DNA from: Limosilactobacillus sp.
Lineage (GTDB): Bacteria; Bacillota; Bacilli; Lactobacillales; Lactobacillaceae
Direction of reading: 5' to 3'
Length of the DNA stretch: 42,995 nt
NCBI RefSeq assembly: GCF_022651205.1
Contig: NZ_JALCQI010000010.1
Span: 1-42,995 of the forward strand
Shown here: piece by piece, positions 15,558-24,782 of the stretch
How the letters are laid out: each line of letters begins with the position of its first letter
How positions within the stretch are numbered: position 1 is the stretch's first letter
The notes under the pieces: generated by a model
What the model saw: the letters and a program-made list of their open reading frames with translations, nothing else
The model's database searches: none
What the model was told of the DNA's origin: nothing
Position numbers and translations under genes: made by a program

Positions 15558-17456
15558 CTATTTCCGAATATAAACACTAAGAATTGCCAAGTCAGCTGGG
15601 TTAACCCCGCTAATCCGAGATGCTTGGGCAAGTGTTTCTGGACGGATCTTCTCCAGCTTTTGCCGACCTTCAGTTGCTAACCCATCGATCTTTTCATAAT
15701 CAATATTAGCAGGAATTCGCTTAGCTTCCATCCGCTTTAACCGCGCAACCTTTTCTTCTTCCTTCTTAATGTAGCCAGCATACTTCAGTTGGATTTCTAC
15801 TTGTTCGATTACGTGACGATCAAGTTTTTCGGCTGGTTCAGGAATAAACTTCATTAAGGTCTCGTAGTCTACGTATGGCCGCTTAATAAAGTCAGCTGCC
15901 GTAATCGCATCCTTCAACCTGTTATCACCATGTGCTTCGATGAATTCGTTCACTTCGTCATTATTTGGCTTAAGCTTTTCACTCTTCAAGCGAGCAATCT
16001 CTTTTTGAACCTGCTCCTCTTTCTTCTTCATCTTTGCATAACGTTCATCACTCACTAAGCCAATTTCATGACCCTTCCCCATCAAACGGAAATCTGCATT
16101 GTCATGGCGAAGGATTAGGCGGTATTCGGCCCGACTAGTTAGTAGCCGGTATGGTTCCTTAGTTCCCTTGGTTACTAAGTCATCAATCATGACCCCAATA
16201 TAAGCATCTGATCGTTTAAGGACAAATGGTTTCTTACCAAGTGCCCGTAATCCAGCATTAATCCCGGCGATTAGTCCTTGACCAGCAGCCTCTTCGTAAC
16301 CAGATGTTCCGTTAGTCTGACCAGCAGTATAAAGGTTCTTAACTAACTTAGTCTCCAAGGTTGGGTGAAGCTGGTATGGTGCCACAACATCGTATTCAAT
16401 TGCGTATCCCGGGCGCATTAATTGAGCATCTTCTAACCCCTTAACGGAATGTAAGATCTTCTGCTGGATCTCTTCTGGCATCGAAGTTGATAGTCCATCA
16501 ACATACCATTCATCCGTGTCACGTCCTTCTGGTTCAAGGAAGATTTGGTGACGACTCTTATCCGCAAAGCGAACAATCTTATCTTCAATTGAAGGGCAGT
16601 AACGCGGACCAACACCCTTAATTACTCCAGAGAACATCGGTGCCCGGTCAAGATTATCACGAATTATCTTATGGGTACCCGGATTAGTGTAGGTTAACCA
16701 ACAAGAAATTTGTTCACTTAATGATAGGTAGTGATCATCAGGCGTATCAAAGCTAAAGTGGTGAACCTGCTTGTCTCCTGGTTGTTCTTCAGTTTCATTG
16801 TAGTGGATCGTATTACCATTAATCCGTGGTGGTGTTCCTGTCTTAAACCGTTCAAGATCAAAGCCAAGTGACTCAAGGTTCTCAGAAAGCTTAACAGCTG
16901 ACTTAGAGTTATTCGGACCTGATTCATATTGGAGTTCCCCAATAATAATCTTTCCCCGTGCTGCCGTTCCAACGGTCAAGACAACCGCCTTAGCGCGGTA
17001 ACGGGCACCCGTATTTGTGATAACTCCCTTGCAAACACCATCTTCAACGATCAACTGATCAACAGTGGCTTGACGAAGATCTAAATTAGGTTGTCTTTCA
17101 ATCGTTTCCTTCATTGAACGGTGGTAGGCATGTTTATCAGCTTGAGCCCGAAGCGCCCGGACAGCAGGGCCCTTACCGGTATTGAGCATCCGCATTTGGA
17201 CATACGTCTTATCAATGTTATGTCCCATTTCACCACCAAGGGCATCAATTTCCCGGACAACGATTCCTTTAGCTGGTCCCCCAACAGATGGGTTACATGG
17301 CATAAAAGCCACCATATCAAGGTTAATCGTTACCAAAAGAGTCTTATTCCCCATTCTTGCAGCAGCTAGGGCAGCCTCGCTCCCTGCATGACCGGCACCA
17401 ACAACTATTACATCATAGTTGTCGCTATCGTATTGTATTGCTTCACTTGTCTGCAT
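15558..17456 (-). CDS. mnmG: tRNA uridine-5-carboxymethylaminomethyl modification enzyme MnmG (GidA)
   Basis: 632 residues, full length. With MnmE it forms the complex that installs the (carboxymethyl)aminomethyl group at C5 of wobble uridine 34 in tRNAs, including tRNA-Gln and tRNA-Glu of the kind encoded at 4561-4710. The FAD-binding Rossmann motif [15 protein letters not shown] is at about 16-30, the conserved [11 protein letters not shown] follows near 54, and a second nucleotide site and [13 protein letters not shown] lie near 365-380. The C-terminal helical MnmE/tRNA-binding domain ends at [12 protein letters not shown]. The ribosome site AGGAGG is 6 bases before the ATG. Ten bases separate it from mnmE, so the two form an operon. 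Confidence 0.97.
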   Translation of the reverse strand: MQTSEAIQYDSDNYDVIVVGAGHAGSEAALAAARMGNKTLLVTINLDMVAFMPCNPSVGGPAKGIVVREIDALGGEMGHNIDKTYVQMRMLNTGKGPAVRALRAQADKHAYHRSMKETIERQPNLDLRQATVDQLIVEDGVCKGVITNTGARYRAKAVVLTVGTAARGKIIIGELQYESGPNNSKSAVKLSENLESLGFDLERFKTGTPPRINGNTIHYNETEEQPGDKQVHHFSFDTPDDHYLSLSEQISCWLTYTNPGTHKIIRDNLDRAPMFSGVIKGVGPRYCPSIEDKIVRFADKSRHQIFLEPEGRDTDEWYVDGLSTSMPEEIQQKILHSVKGLEDAQLMRPGYAIEYDVVAPYQLHPTLETKLVKNLYTAGQTNGTSGYEEAAGQGLIAGINAGLRALGKKPFVLKRSDAYIGVMIDDLVTKGTKEPYRLLTSRAEYRLILRHDNADFRLMGKGHEIGLVSDERYAKMKKKEEQVQKEIARLKSEKLKPNNDEVNEFIEAHGDNRLKDAITAADFIKRPYVDYETLMKFIPEPAEKLDRHVIEQVEIQLKYAGYIKKEEEKVARLKRMEAKRIPANIDYEKIDGLATEGRQKLEKIRPETLAQASRISGVNPADLAILSVYIRK

Positions 17457-17466
17457 TTTCTTCCTC

Positions 17467-18855
17467 CTACTTTCCTAAACAGAACTGGCTAAAGAGCTGA
17501 TCAAGCAACTCATCCTGATAACTGTCACCAGTAATCTCACCAAGAAGGTCCCAGCACCTAGTCATATCAATCTGAACTAAGTCAACCGGCATTCCCTCAG
17601 CAATCCCCTTAAGCACATCACCAAGGGCATCATCAGCCTGGTGTAACAGCCCGATATGACGAGCATTCGTTACCATTACACTATTCTGGTTATTTTCAAT
17701 TCCCTCTTCAAAGAACATCTTACTGATAGTTTCACCAAGCTGATTCATCCCTTCATTCTTGACGATTGAAGTCTCGATCAACTTATCACTACCAACTAGC
17801 TTCTTCAGCTCGTTCCGGTCAACATTATTTGGTAAGTCGGTCTTGTTCAGAATTACAATCCGTTGCTTATCCTTAGTGGCATCTAAAAGTTCGCGATCCT
17901 CGGCAGTTAGGGCTTCTGAATTATCAATTAGCAACAGAATAAGGTCCGCAGCATCCAACGCCTTCCGACTACGTTCAACACCAATCTTTTCAACCTGATC
18001 CTTAGTATCACGAATCCCTGCAGTATCAATTAACTTCAATGGCACCCCATCAACGTTAACGTATTCTTCAATCACATCACGGGTTGTTCCGGCAACGTTA
18101 GTAACAATTGCCTTATCTTCATGTAATAACGAATTTAATAAACTAGACTTACCAACGTTTGGCCGCCCAATAATCGCGGTCGCCAACCCCTCGCGGAGAA
18201 CTTTCCCCTGCTTTGCGGTCTTTAATAGGGCTTCAATCCGTTGACGGATTTCAGTAGCCTTTTCCTTCAGCATCTTCGTTGTCATTTCTTCAACAGCATC
18301 ATACTCAGGATAGTCGATATTAACTTCAACCTGTGCTAAAACATCTAGGATATCCTTTCGTAACTTCCTAATTAGGTGAGAAAGATTCCCGTCAAGCTGG
18401 TTCAACGCTACTTTCATTGACTTGTCGGTTTTTGCCCGAATTAAGTCCATGACAGCCTCTGACTGGGATAAATCAAGTCGCCCATTTAAGAACGCCCGCT
18501 TTGTAAATTCACCAGGCTCTGCCATCCGTGCACCATAGCTTAGTACTAATTGAAGGATCCGGTTAGTTGCGAGCAACCCACCGTGGCAATTAATCTCAAC
18601 CACGTTCTCACAAGTATACGTATGTGGTGCCCGCATTACTGATACCATTACTTCATCAACTTCTTCACCGTTATCTAGATCGATAATATGACCATAGTTA
18701 ATGGTGTTAGTGTGCACTTTAGCAAGATCCTTTCCCCGATAGATCTTTTGTGCGACTGGGATCGCATCATCCCCGCTAATTCGGATAATTGAAATTCCAC
18801 CCTCGCCAACCGGGGTCGAAATTGCCGCAATCGTATCATTATCAGTATTTGCCAC
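17467..18855 (-). CDS. mnmE: tRNA modification GTPase MnmE (TrmE)
   Basis: About 462 residues. The N-terminal folate-binding domain has [21 protein letters not shown] and the helical domain surrounds an inserted G domain: G1 GRPNVGKSS (near 225), G2 [10 protein letters not shown]3 DTAGIRDT, G4 NKTD. The C-terminal CxGK appears as FCLGK at the very end and is needed for catalysis. Two adjacent GTG codons are possible starts (18858 or 18855); AAAGGAG is 8 bases from the second, which I prefer. The gene follows a long hairpin with a T-tract (18876-18937) with no room for a promoter in between, so its expression may depend on read-through of that hairpin. Confidence 0.96.
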   Translation of the reverse strand: MANTDNDTIAAISTPVGEGGISIIRISGDDAIPVAQKIYRGKDLAKVHTNTINYGHIIDLDNGEEVDEVMVSVMRAPHTYTCENVVEINCHGGLLATNRILQLVLSYGARMAEPGEFTKRAFLNGRLDLSQSEAVMDLIRAKTDKSMKVALNQLDGNLSHLIRKLRKDILDVLAQVEVNIDYPEYDAVEEMTTKMLKEKATEIRQRIEALLKTAKQGKVLREGLATAIIGRPNVGKSSLLNSLLHEDKAIVTNVAGTTRDVIEEYVNVDGVPLKLIDTAGIRDTKDQVEKIGVERSRKALDAADLILLLIDNSEALTAEDRELLDATKDKQRIVILNKTDLPNNVDRNELKKLVGSDKLIETSIVKNEGMNQLGETISKMFFEEGIENNQNSVMVTNARHIGLLHQADDALGDVLKGIAEGMPVDLVQIDMTRCWDLLGEITGDSYQDELLDQLFSQFCLGK

Positions 18856-18875
18856 CACGAAGACTCCTTTCTAAT

Positions 18876-18937
18876 AAAAAAAGCGCCCTCCACGTCATCC
18901 ACCAATTATCCTGGTAATCACATGGTCAAAGCACTTT
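18876..18937 (-). terminator. Long terminator-like hairpin in the mnmE leader (attenuator candidate)
   Basis: On the minus strand AAAGTGC (18937-18931) pairs with GCGCTTT. An inner helix CCATGTG-ATTACCA with TGGTGGATGACGTGG follows, with one mismatch and one bulge, closed by GGATAAT. Seven T residues come next (18882-18876). The mnmE ribosome site begins about 6 bases later. Confidence 0.75.
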
Positions 18938-18978
18938 CACTACTTTAACAAGTATCTTAATTTATATTAACCGCAATT

Positions 18979-19007
18979 ATTTTAATTTCATCAGTCAAAA
19001 AAGTCAA
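18979..19007 (-). promoter_or_regulatory. Promoter candidate for the mnmE-mnmG operon
   Basis: On the minus strand TTGACT (19007-19002), 17-base spacer, TAAAAT (18984-18979), located after the jag stop and upstream of the leader hairpin. The expected start near 18972 gives a leader of about 115 bases. Confidence 0.6.
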
Positions 19008-19041
19008 TAGATTGGCGTTCATCACTCATTAATTGACTTGA

Positions 19042-19848
19042 CTAATTCTTGGGTGCAATAACAACGCTCCGGTAAGGCTCACGACCATGAGAATACGTCT
19101 TCACATGATCATTATCTTGGAGTTCCTGGTGTAGTAGTTTTCGTTCACGCGCCGGCATTGGATCTAAAAAGACAGCCTGACCCGTTGAAACAACCTCCAT
19201 TACGGAATGTTCAGCTAACTGCCGTAATGATTCTTCACGTCGTTGCCGATAATTCGCCGTATCTAAAATTACCATCGTCTTTTCTGCACCATGATAATTC
19301 ATAAAGGCATTGCTTAACTGCTCCATCGCGTTAATTCGTCGTCCATGGTGACCAATAATCCGTCCTGATTGTTCACTTTGGAGATCAATCTTTACTTCAT
19401 GAGAACGGACCTCAGTAACACTTGGTTCGACCGGAATTCCTAATTCAGCAAACACGTCCTTTAAATATTTCGTCAGCTCGTGGCTAACCTTCTCGACGTG
19501 CTTAACATTTTGTTCATGGCGTCGTTTCATCTCGGCTGGATCAACTTGTGTGTCCTTATCTTGTTCATGATGCTGATTTTGTTTTTGTTGGTGATTTTCC
19601 TGTCGTTTGTTCTGTGACCGTTTTTGTTTTGGTTTATTGGTATTTTTCTTAACGTCCTTTTTTACTGGCGCTGATTTTGAATCCTTTTTAACCTCAACTT
19701 GAATAATTGCTTCTCGACGACCAATTCCCAAGAAACCGTGACGTGGCTGTTGGAGTACCTTCACATTTAACTTTTCTGTTGCTACCCCGAGTTTCTTGCT
19801 TGCAGAGGCAACTGCTTGTTCAACAGTTTCTCCTGTAAAACGTCCCAT
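19042..19848 (-). CDS. jag: RNA-binding protein Jag/KhpB
   Basis: 268 residues. The Jag-N domain (1-55) starts GRFTGETVEQAVASA and holds FLGIGRREA. A lysine/glutamine/histidine-rich linker follows (about 56-110), then a KH domain with RIIGHHGRRINAMEQL near 175 (a GxxG variant) and a C-terminal R3H domain with NYRQRREESLRQLAEH. Jag/KhpB partners with KhpA and binds RNA; it influences cell division and wall synthesis in streptococci and is usually encoded next to yidC, as here. GGGAG lies 11 bases before the ATG. A promoter candidate (19883-19912) and the yidC terminator separate it from yidC, so it need not be co-transcribed. Confidence 0.93.
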   Translation of the reverse strand: MGRFTGETVEQAVASASKKLGVATEKLNVKVLQQPRHGFLGIGRREAIIQVEVKKDSKSAPVKKDVKKNTNKPKQKRSQNKRQENHQQKQNQHHEQDKDTQVDPAEMKRRHEQNVKHVEKVSHELTKYLKDVFAELGIPVEPSVTEVRSHEVKIDLQSEQSGRIIGHHGRRINAMEQLSNAFMNYHGAEKTMVILDTANYRQRREESLRQLAEHSVMEVVSTGQAVFLDPMPARERKLLHQELQDNDHVKTYSHGREPYRSVVIAPKN

Positions 19849-19882
19849 CTATTTTTCATCTCCCAAAATAAATACTCGTTCT

Positions 19883-19912
19883 ATTTTACAACAGATAGGT
19901 AAGCTGCGCCAA
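19883..19912 (-). promoter_or_regulatory. Promoter candidate for jag
   Basis: On the minus strand TTGGCG (19912-19907), 18-base spacer, TAAAAT (19888-19883), downstream of the yidC terminator. Confidence 0.5.
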
Positions 19913-19924
19913 ATCCACCTTGAA

Positions 19925-19976
19925 GAACAAAAGACGCTAATAAACCGAAAGTTCATTCAGAATATTAACGTCTTTT
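19925..19976 (-). terminator. Rho-independent terminator of yidC
   Basis: AAAAGACGTTAATA (19976-19963) pairs with TATTAGCGTCTTTT (19942-19929), with one G-U pair, and is followed by a short T-rich stretch. Confidence 0.75.
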
Positions 19977-19986
19977 ATTTAATTCT

Positions 19987-20817
19987 TTACTTCCGCCGGC
20001 TACTGTATGCCCGACGTTTTGCTTTTTCTAACTTCCGCTTCTTGGCCTTTTCTTGCTTTTCCTTTGCTTCACGTTCCCGACGAATCTTAAATGGATTCTG
20101 TAATAGGAGCGTTTGGACAACTTGGAAAGCATTAGAAACTACCCAGTATAAGGTAATCGCTGATGAGAAACCTAATGCCATGAAGAATACCATGATCGGC
20201 ATGAACCATGTCATTGCTGAAGTCATTGCATTCTTTTCTGGCATCGAAGCCATTGAAAGCCATGAGCTTAAGAAGGTAAACAGGGCGGCTAAAATTGGCA
20301 AGATGTAGTAGGGATCCGTGTGTCCCAATTGAAGCCAGAGGAAGGACCCATGCCGCAATTGTGGGGTTCGCCAAATTGCTTGGTACAAAGCCCACATGAT
20401 TGGCAACTGAATAATCATTGGCAACATCGAAGCCCAAGGATTAACCCCCGCTTCCTTGTATAGCTTGCTAGTCTCTGCTTGCATCTTCATCATGGATTCA
20501 CGATCTTTTGATGAATACTTCTTTTGAATTGCCTTTAACTTAGGCGTTAATTCCTGAGTCTTTAACATTGACTTCGTTTGGTAGAACATCAATGGCAATA
20601 AGAGAACCCGAATAATAATCGTGAAGATAATGATTCCCATACCATAACCACCACAATTATTTGATAGCCAAATGATAAACCGAGAGAAATTATAAACGAT
20701 ATAGTGATCCCAGAGGCCAGTACTATGACTCGTCACTGGCTTATTTGAACATGCTGCCAAGAAAAGCGTCAGACTTCCAATTGCAGCAAGACTTAGGGCA
20801 CGCTTTGCCTTTTTCAT
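19987..20817 (-). CDS. yidC: Membrane protein insertase YidC/Oxa1
   Basis: 276 residues. It has a lipoprotein signal peptide with lipobox LAAC (Cys23), then five membrane segments with the conserved GMGIIIFTIIIRVLLLPL region. The conserved hydrophilic-groove arginine is seen in TIIIRVLLLP. The C-terminus is a strongly basic tail from about residue 240 (KIRREREAKEKQEKAKKRK and onward), resembling the ribosome-contacting tail of YidC2-type proteins. It inserts membrane proteins with or without Sec. The start lies 3 bases after the rnpA stop, with GAGG inside rnpA, so the two are translationally linked. Confidence 0.95.
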   Translation of the reverse strand: MKKAKRALSLAAIGSLTLFLAACSNKPVTSHSTGLWDHYIVYNFSRFIIWLSNNCGGYGMGIIIFTIIIRVLLLPLMFYQTKSMLKTQELTPKLKAIQKKYSSKDRESMMKMQAETSKLYKEAGVNPWASMLPMIIQLPIMWALYQAIWRTPQLRHGSFLWLQLGHTDPYYILPILAALFTFLSSWLSMASMPEKNAMTSAMTWFMPIMVFFMALGFSSAITLYWVVSNAFQVVQTLLLQNPFKIRREREAKEKQEKAKKRKLEKAKRRAYSSRRK

Positions 20818-20820
20818 TGA

Positions 20821-21177
20821 TTAACGATCCTCACTTTTTTCTTCTAGTAAATGTGCTCGCTTAAGAACATGCACAAGATTCTTCTTTGTTTCCGCCATCT
20901 CCAGGCCATCCGCAGCTGGACGAGCAATTACCAAGAAATCCACGTCCTGCCGTAGATAAGGCTTTACTTCAAGTAGTGTCTGCCGAATACGACGTTTTAC
21001 CCAGTTCCGATGCACGGCATTTCCGATCTTTTTCCCTACAGAAATACCAACTCGAAAATGCTTTTGACCTGGCTTTGCCATTTGGTAGATGACAAATTTA
21101 TGGTTGGCGACGGAATTATGGGTTTCAAACACGCGTTGAAACTCACTTTCCTTTTTTACCCGGTATGATTTTCTCAT
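20821..21177 (-). CDS. rnpA: Ribonuclease P protein component
   Basis: 118 residues, starting [17 protein letters not shown], the usual N-terminus of lactobacillar RnpA. The RNR signature reads [15 protein letters not shown] (about 57-71), the surface that contacts the RNase P RNA. It matures the 5' ends of tRNAs. The frame stays open 19 codons upstream, but the ATG at 21177 matches the family start. The ribosome site GGAG is 12 bases away, longer than usual, so translation may be weak or start unusually. It is separated from rpmH by a small terminator, so a promoter in 21190-21260 is expected. Confidence 0.93.
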   Translation of the reverse strand: MRKSYRVKKESEFQRVFETHNSVANHKFVIYQMAKPGQKHFRVGISVGKKIGNAVHRNWVKRRIRQTLLEVKPYLRQDVDFLVIARPAADGLEMAETKKNLVHVLKRAHLLEEKSEDR

Positions 21178-21276
21178 AATAATGTAGATCTCCAGCCTTA
21201 TTAAATATAAAAGGGCCGGACATTGCAGCTCCAACGAAACGATAGCTCGTCAAGCTGACTGCCCTGCCCTTGCAAT

Positions 21277-21301
21277 AAAAAAAGCCACTATAAAAGTGGC
21301 C
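21277..21301 (-). terminator. Terminator between rpmH and rnpA
   Basis: A 6-bp stem GCCACT/AGTGGC with a 5-nt loop is followed by seven T residues on the minus strand. It begins a few bases after the rpmH stop. The stem is short, so partial read-through into rnpA is plausible. Confidence 0.7.
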
Positions 21302-21305
21302 GTAA

Positions 21306-21440
21306 TTATGCAGATAATACTTTTCTGCCCTTTTGACGCCGACGTGCTAATACCTTACGGCCGTTACTGGTGCTCATACGCTTACGGAAGCCATGGACAC
21401 GTGCACGGTGACGCTTCTTTGGTTGAAACGTGCGCTTCAT
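21306..21440 (-). CDS. rpmH: Large ribosomal subunit protein bL34
   Basis: 44 residues, translated by hand because it is short: begins [18 protein letters not shown] and ends [12 protein letters not shown]. This is the invariant L34 pattern, very basic, and full length. AGGAGG lies 7 bases before the ATG. It is the first gene leftward from oriC, with an extended -10 promoter at 21518-21526. Confidence 0.97.
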   Translation of the reverse strand: MKRTFQPKKRHRARVHGFRKRMSTSNGRKVLARRRQKGRKVLSA

Positions 21441-21517
21441 ACGATGCACCTCCTATTCATTCTGAATGGTTTGGTTTTTATAGTCTAAAAAGACGATCTC
21501 TTCAAACATACCCTGGA

Positions 21518-21526
21518 AGTATAACA
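21518..21526 (-). promoter_or_regulatory. Extended -10 promoter of rpmH
   Basis: The minus strand reads TGTTATACT (21526-21518), a TGn extended -10 with TATACT, about 78 bases upstream of rpmH. The -35 region is not clear, as is common for extended -10 promoters. Confidence 0.6.
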
Positions 21527-21559
21527 TACTTTTCGCAAATATTAAACTTGAAATTTTTT

Positions 21560-21880
21560 TGAGATTTTTTGATTATCCACAGAAAGGTAAAAATAATCCA
21601 CAGCGTTGTGTATTATTCATTCCTGTGGATAAGTTGTTAACTGTTAATTCACAGCATTTTTCACCAATTCACATCTTGTTAATAAAGTTATCCACAGCCC
21701 TGTTAAAAACTGTTTATAACTCTCAAGATCCCTTTCATTTCAACGATTAGTTATCCACAGGAAATGTGAAAAACTTCCTTCTTTCATTATTTTCCCCTAA
21801 TTCCACACTCCATTTCCCAATTTACACACAGTGTTGTGTAAATTTTTTTAGATTATCCACTTCCCTGTGGAAAACTTTTT
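21560..21880. other. oriC, upstream DnaA-box cluster (rpmH-dnaA intergenic)
   Basis: This is the gene-free stretch 21441-21932. Exact TTATCCACA boxes are at 21573-21581, 21688-21696 and 21751-21759 on the plus strand and 21624-21632 on the minus strand. One-mismatch boxes are at 21594-21602, 21853-21861 and 21866-21874 (minus). Gene orientation flips here: rpmH and its followers run left, dnaA and its followers right. The last boxes lie about 60-80 bases before the dnaA start, which also suggests autoregulation of dnaA. Confidence 0.93.
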
Positions 21881-21932
21881 TTCATAATGATAAAATGTCG
21901 TTTGTAATTTAATAATCTAGGGGGGAACTATT

Positions 21933-23252
21933 TTGACTGAGCTCGATTCTCTATGGGAAGCGATCCAAAATTCATTTCGTCAAAGTAAAAGCCAAGTTAC
22001 CTTTGACACATTAATTGCTCCGGCAAAACCACTCTCTCTCTCTCAAAACCAACTAGAAATTGAAGTACCAACAAGGGTTCATCGTGACTTTTGGGAAAAG
22101 AACTTAAAGGGCGAATTAAAACAATACGCCAAAGCAGTTATTAACCAAGATATCGAACCTCACTTCGTTCTTGAGGGAGAATTTGATCCTTATCAAAATG
22201 ATCAGCCAGCAGACAGCAATAATTTTGAAATGGATACACCACTTAATCCACACTACAACTTCAAAACTTTTGTTGTTGGTGAAGGCAATAAAATGGCCCA
22301 TGCCGCGGCTTTCGCTGTTGCAGAAAGTCCGGGTGGGCTCTATAATCCGTTATTTATTTATGGTGGAGTTGGTCTCGGAAAAACCCACTTAATGGAATCA
22401 ATTGGTAACCACATGCTGCAACTTAATCCAGCAGCCAAGGTGAAGTATGTTACCAGTGAAGAATTTACCAATGACTTTATTCATTCTATTCAAAATAATT
22501 CAACCGAAAGTTTCCGTGAAGAGTACCGTAATTTAGACCTTCTATTAATTGATGATATTCAATTTTTAGCAAATAAAGAGGGAACACAGCTCGAATTTTT
22601 TAATACCTTTAATGCCCTCCATGACAATAAGAAACAAATTGTCATGACCTCTGATCGAATTCCAAATGAAATCCCAGAACTCCAGGATCGTCTTGTTTCT
22701 CGATTCCGTTGGGGTTTAACCGTTGAAATTACTCCACCTGATTTAGAAACTCGAATCGCTATTCTCCGGAGTAAGGTTGAGGAAGACCATATTAATATCG
22801 GTAATGATACTTTGAACTATATTGCTGGACAAATCGATACTAATATTCGTGAACTTGAAGGGGCATTAACCAAGGTTCAGGCATTTTCTAACCTAAGTAA
22901 GGAACCAATTACGCCGCACCTTGCTTCACAAGCGCTCCGTGGTTTACAGAGGAATACCAAAACAACAATCACAATCGCTACAATTCAAAAGAATGTTGCT
23001 GACTTTTACAACATTACCCAAAGCGACATTATCGGCAAAAAACGGGTTAAGCAGATTGTTGTTCCGCGACAAATTGCAATGTACCTTTCTCGAGAACTAA
23101 CCGACTTCTCTCTACCTAAAATTGGCAAAGAATTTGGCGGAAAAGATCACACAACTGTTCTCCATGCGATTGATAAGATTGAAGAAGAACTTCAAACTGA
23201 TAAAAATCTTCAAGAACAACTTAATACACTAAAAGCAAAATTGAAGGCATAG
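21933..23252 (+). CDS. dnaA: Chromosomal replication initiator DnaA
   Basis: 439 residues. It binds DnaA boxes and, with ATP, melts oriC. Domain I (1-80) is LWEAIQNSFRQ...TRVHRDFW, domain II is short (about 85-105), and domain III is AAA+ with Walker A GGVGLGKTHL (near 145) and Walker B LLLIDDIQFL. Domain IV ends with the DNA-binding signature GKDHTTVLHAIDKI. The start is TTG at 21933, with the strong AGGGGGGA about 6 bases upstream; no ATG fits the conserved N-terminus. DnaA-box clusters flank the gene on both sides. Confidence 0.97.
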   Translation: MTELDSLWEAIQNSFRQSKSQVTFDTLIAPAKPLSLSQNQLEIEVPTRVHRDFWEKNLKGELKQYAKAVINQDIEPHFVLEGEFDPYQNDQPADSNNFEMDTPLNPHYNFKTFVVGEGNKMAHAAAFAVAESPGGLYNPLFIYGGVGLGKTHLMESIGNHMLQLNPAAKVKYVTSEEFTNDFIHSIQNNSTESFREEYRNLDLLLIDDIQFLANKEGTQLEFFNTFNALHDNKKQIVMTSDRIPNEIPELQDRLVSRFRWGLTVEITPPDLETRIAILRSKVEEDHINIGNDTLNYIAGQIDTNIRELEGALTKVQAFSNLSKEPITPHLASQALRGLQRNTKTTITIATIQKNVADFYNITQSDIIGKKRVKQIVVPRQIAMYLSRELTDFSLPKIGKEFGGKDHTTVLHAIDKIEEELQTDKNLQEQLNTLKAKLKA

Positions 23253-23253
23253 T

Positions 23254-23410
23254 TGTGGAAAAGTTTAAAGTTATCCGCAATCTTATCCACAGGTTATCCA
23301 CAGCCGGATTTGCTGATTTAAGTAAGTCGAACATAGTTATCCACAGTATTAACAGTACCTACTACTTCGACTATTATTTAAAGTATTAATATAAATATAA
23401 ATATATATGA
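23254..23410. other. oriC, downstream DnaA boxes, DnaA-trio and AT-rich unwinding region
   Basis: Between dnaA and dnaN: boxes TTATCCACA at 23283-23291, 23294-23302 and 23337-23345, variant TTATCCGCA at 23271-23279, and a minus-strand variant at 23254-23262. Fourteen bases after the last box comes CTACTACTTCGACTATTA (23359-23376), which resembles the DnaA-trio repeat of Bacillus subtilis with one unit replaced by CGA. From about 23374 to 23410 the sequence is almost pure A/T. The order box, trio, AT-rich marks this as the probable unwinding site. Confidence 0.85.
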
Positions 23411-23435
23411 ACTACCAAACAAAGGGGTATTGATA

Positions 23436-24575
23436 ATGAAATTCACTATTAATCGTTCTGCATTCATTAGCCAACTTAATAATGTTCTTCGTGCCATTTC
23501 ATCTAAAACAACTATTCCAATTTTAACGGGATTAAAGATGGTTGTTGCTAGTGACAATATTACTTTAACTGGAAGTAATTCAGATATCACTATTGAAAGT
23601 GTTATGGCAACCAGCAATGAAGACTATGAACTAGAAATTGAAGAACCGGGTGCTATTGTGCTACCTGCACGATTCTTCAGTGAAATTGTTAAAAAGCTGC
23701 CAGACAAACATGTAACTATTGAAATTACTAGTGGATTCCAAGCAGACATTACTTCTGGAAATGCAAAGTTCCAAATCAATGGACAGGATGCTGAAAACTT
23801 CCCTCACTTACCAGAAGTTGAAGCTAATAATACAGTTGTCCTTGCTAATGACATGCTAAGAGAAGTCATTCGACAAACCGTAATCGCTGTTTCTAAACAA
23901 GAAAGTCGGCCAATTCTGGCGGGGATCCACGTTATGTTGCACGATGGATTGCTTACGGCAGTTGCCACTGATAGTCACCGTCTTGCACAACGGAAAGTGA
24001 CGTTAGATGGCGTTGGTGACGTTAACTATGATGTCATTATCCCAGGAAAGAGTATGGACGAACTTTCAGGAATGATCACTGACGTTGATGATGACGTGAA
24101 GATGCAGGTTACGGATAACCAAGTACTTTTCGTTTTCGGTAATACTCACTTTTATTCCCGACTGTTAGAAGGAAATTACCCAGAAACAAGTCAACTGATC
24201 CCAGATAGCGCGGATACGACGGTTGAGTTAGATGCAGGAACTTTCTTATCTTCAATCGATCGGGCATCATTGCTTTCACACGAAAGTCGAAATGATGTTG
24301 TTAAGTTAACGATCAAGCCAGAAGAAAATCTTGTTCGGATTAGTGGAGATTCTCCGGATATTGGGATGGTAGAAGAAGATGTTGTCACAACAGCCGTTGA
24401 GGGTAATGATCTAGAAATTTCCTTTAACCCTAATTACATGAAGGATGCATTACGTTCGTTCGGTCAATCAACGGTTAAGATTTCGTTCACTTCACCGTTA
24501 CGGCCATTTACATTGGTTCCGACTGAGGATACTGAAAACTTTGTTCACTTGATTACACCAGTTCGAACATTTTAA
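23436..24575 (+). CDS. dnaN: DNA polymerase III beta subunit (sliding clamp)
   Basis: 379 residues, three clamp domains of about 125 residues each, full length; begins MKFTINRSAFISQLN and ends in the usual LITPVRTF. It forms a dimeric ring tethering polymerase III to DNA. The ATG at 23436 follows AAAGGGG at 8 bases; an in-frame TTG two codons earlier is less well placed. A strong terminator at 24584-24618 ends the dnaA-dnaN unit. Confidence 0.97.
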   Translation: MKFTINRSAFISQLNNVLRAISSKTTIPILTGLKMVVASDNITLTGSNSDITIESVMATSNEDYELEIEEPGAIVLPARFFSEIVKKLPDKHVTIEITSGFQADITSGNAKFQINGQDAENFPHLPEVEANNTVVLANDMLREVIRQTVIAVSKQESRPILAGIHVMLHDGLLTAVATDSHRLAQRKVTLDGVGDVNYDVIIPGKSMDELSGMITDVDDDVKMQVTDNQVLFVFGNTHFYSRLLEGNYPETSQLIPDSADTTVELDAGTFLSSIDRASLLSHESRNDVVKLTIKPEENLVRISGDSPDIGMVEEDVVTTAVEGNDLEISFNPNYMKDALRSFGQSTVKISFTSPLRPFTLVPTEDTENFVHLITPVRTF

Positions 24576-24583
24576 CTAAACGA

Positions 24584-24618
24584 GGATTATGATAAGGGAC
24601 TTGTCATAACCCTTTTTT
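24584..24618 (+). terminator. Rho-independent terminator of dnaN
   Basis: GGATTATGATAAG pairs with CTTGTCATAACCC (one mismatch, one G-U) and is followed by six T residues. Confidence 0.85.
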
Positions 24619-24745
24619 ATTTTAAATTTCGACAGGAAGCGACTTTTAAGCAAATTACGCGAGTTTAACCTAATTTTGACAAAAATGGCTAATTACAGCT
24701 AAAAAGCCTAAAAAAGGCTATGTGTCCGTTTATGGCCCTTAAATG

Positions 24746-24754
24746 TGGTATAAT
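24746..24754 (+). promoter_or_regulatory. Extended -10 promoter of the yaaA-recF-gyrB-gyrA operon
   Basis: TGGTATAAT gives a TGn extension and a perfect TATAAT, 28 bases upstream of the yaaA start. No good -35 at the standard distance. Confidence 0.65.
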
Positions 24755-24782
24755 AGTATTTGTGAAAAGTAGGTGATTAAGT

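Noticed and set aside
19796..20308. 170-codon frame on the plus strand opposite jag and yidC
   Set aside because: Antisense shadow of two well-conserved genes, without ribosome site or known domain.
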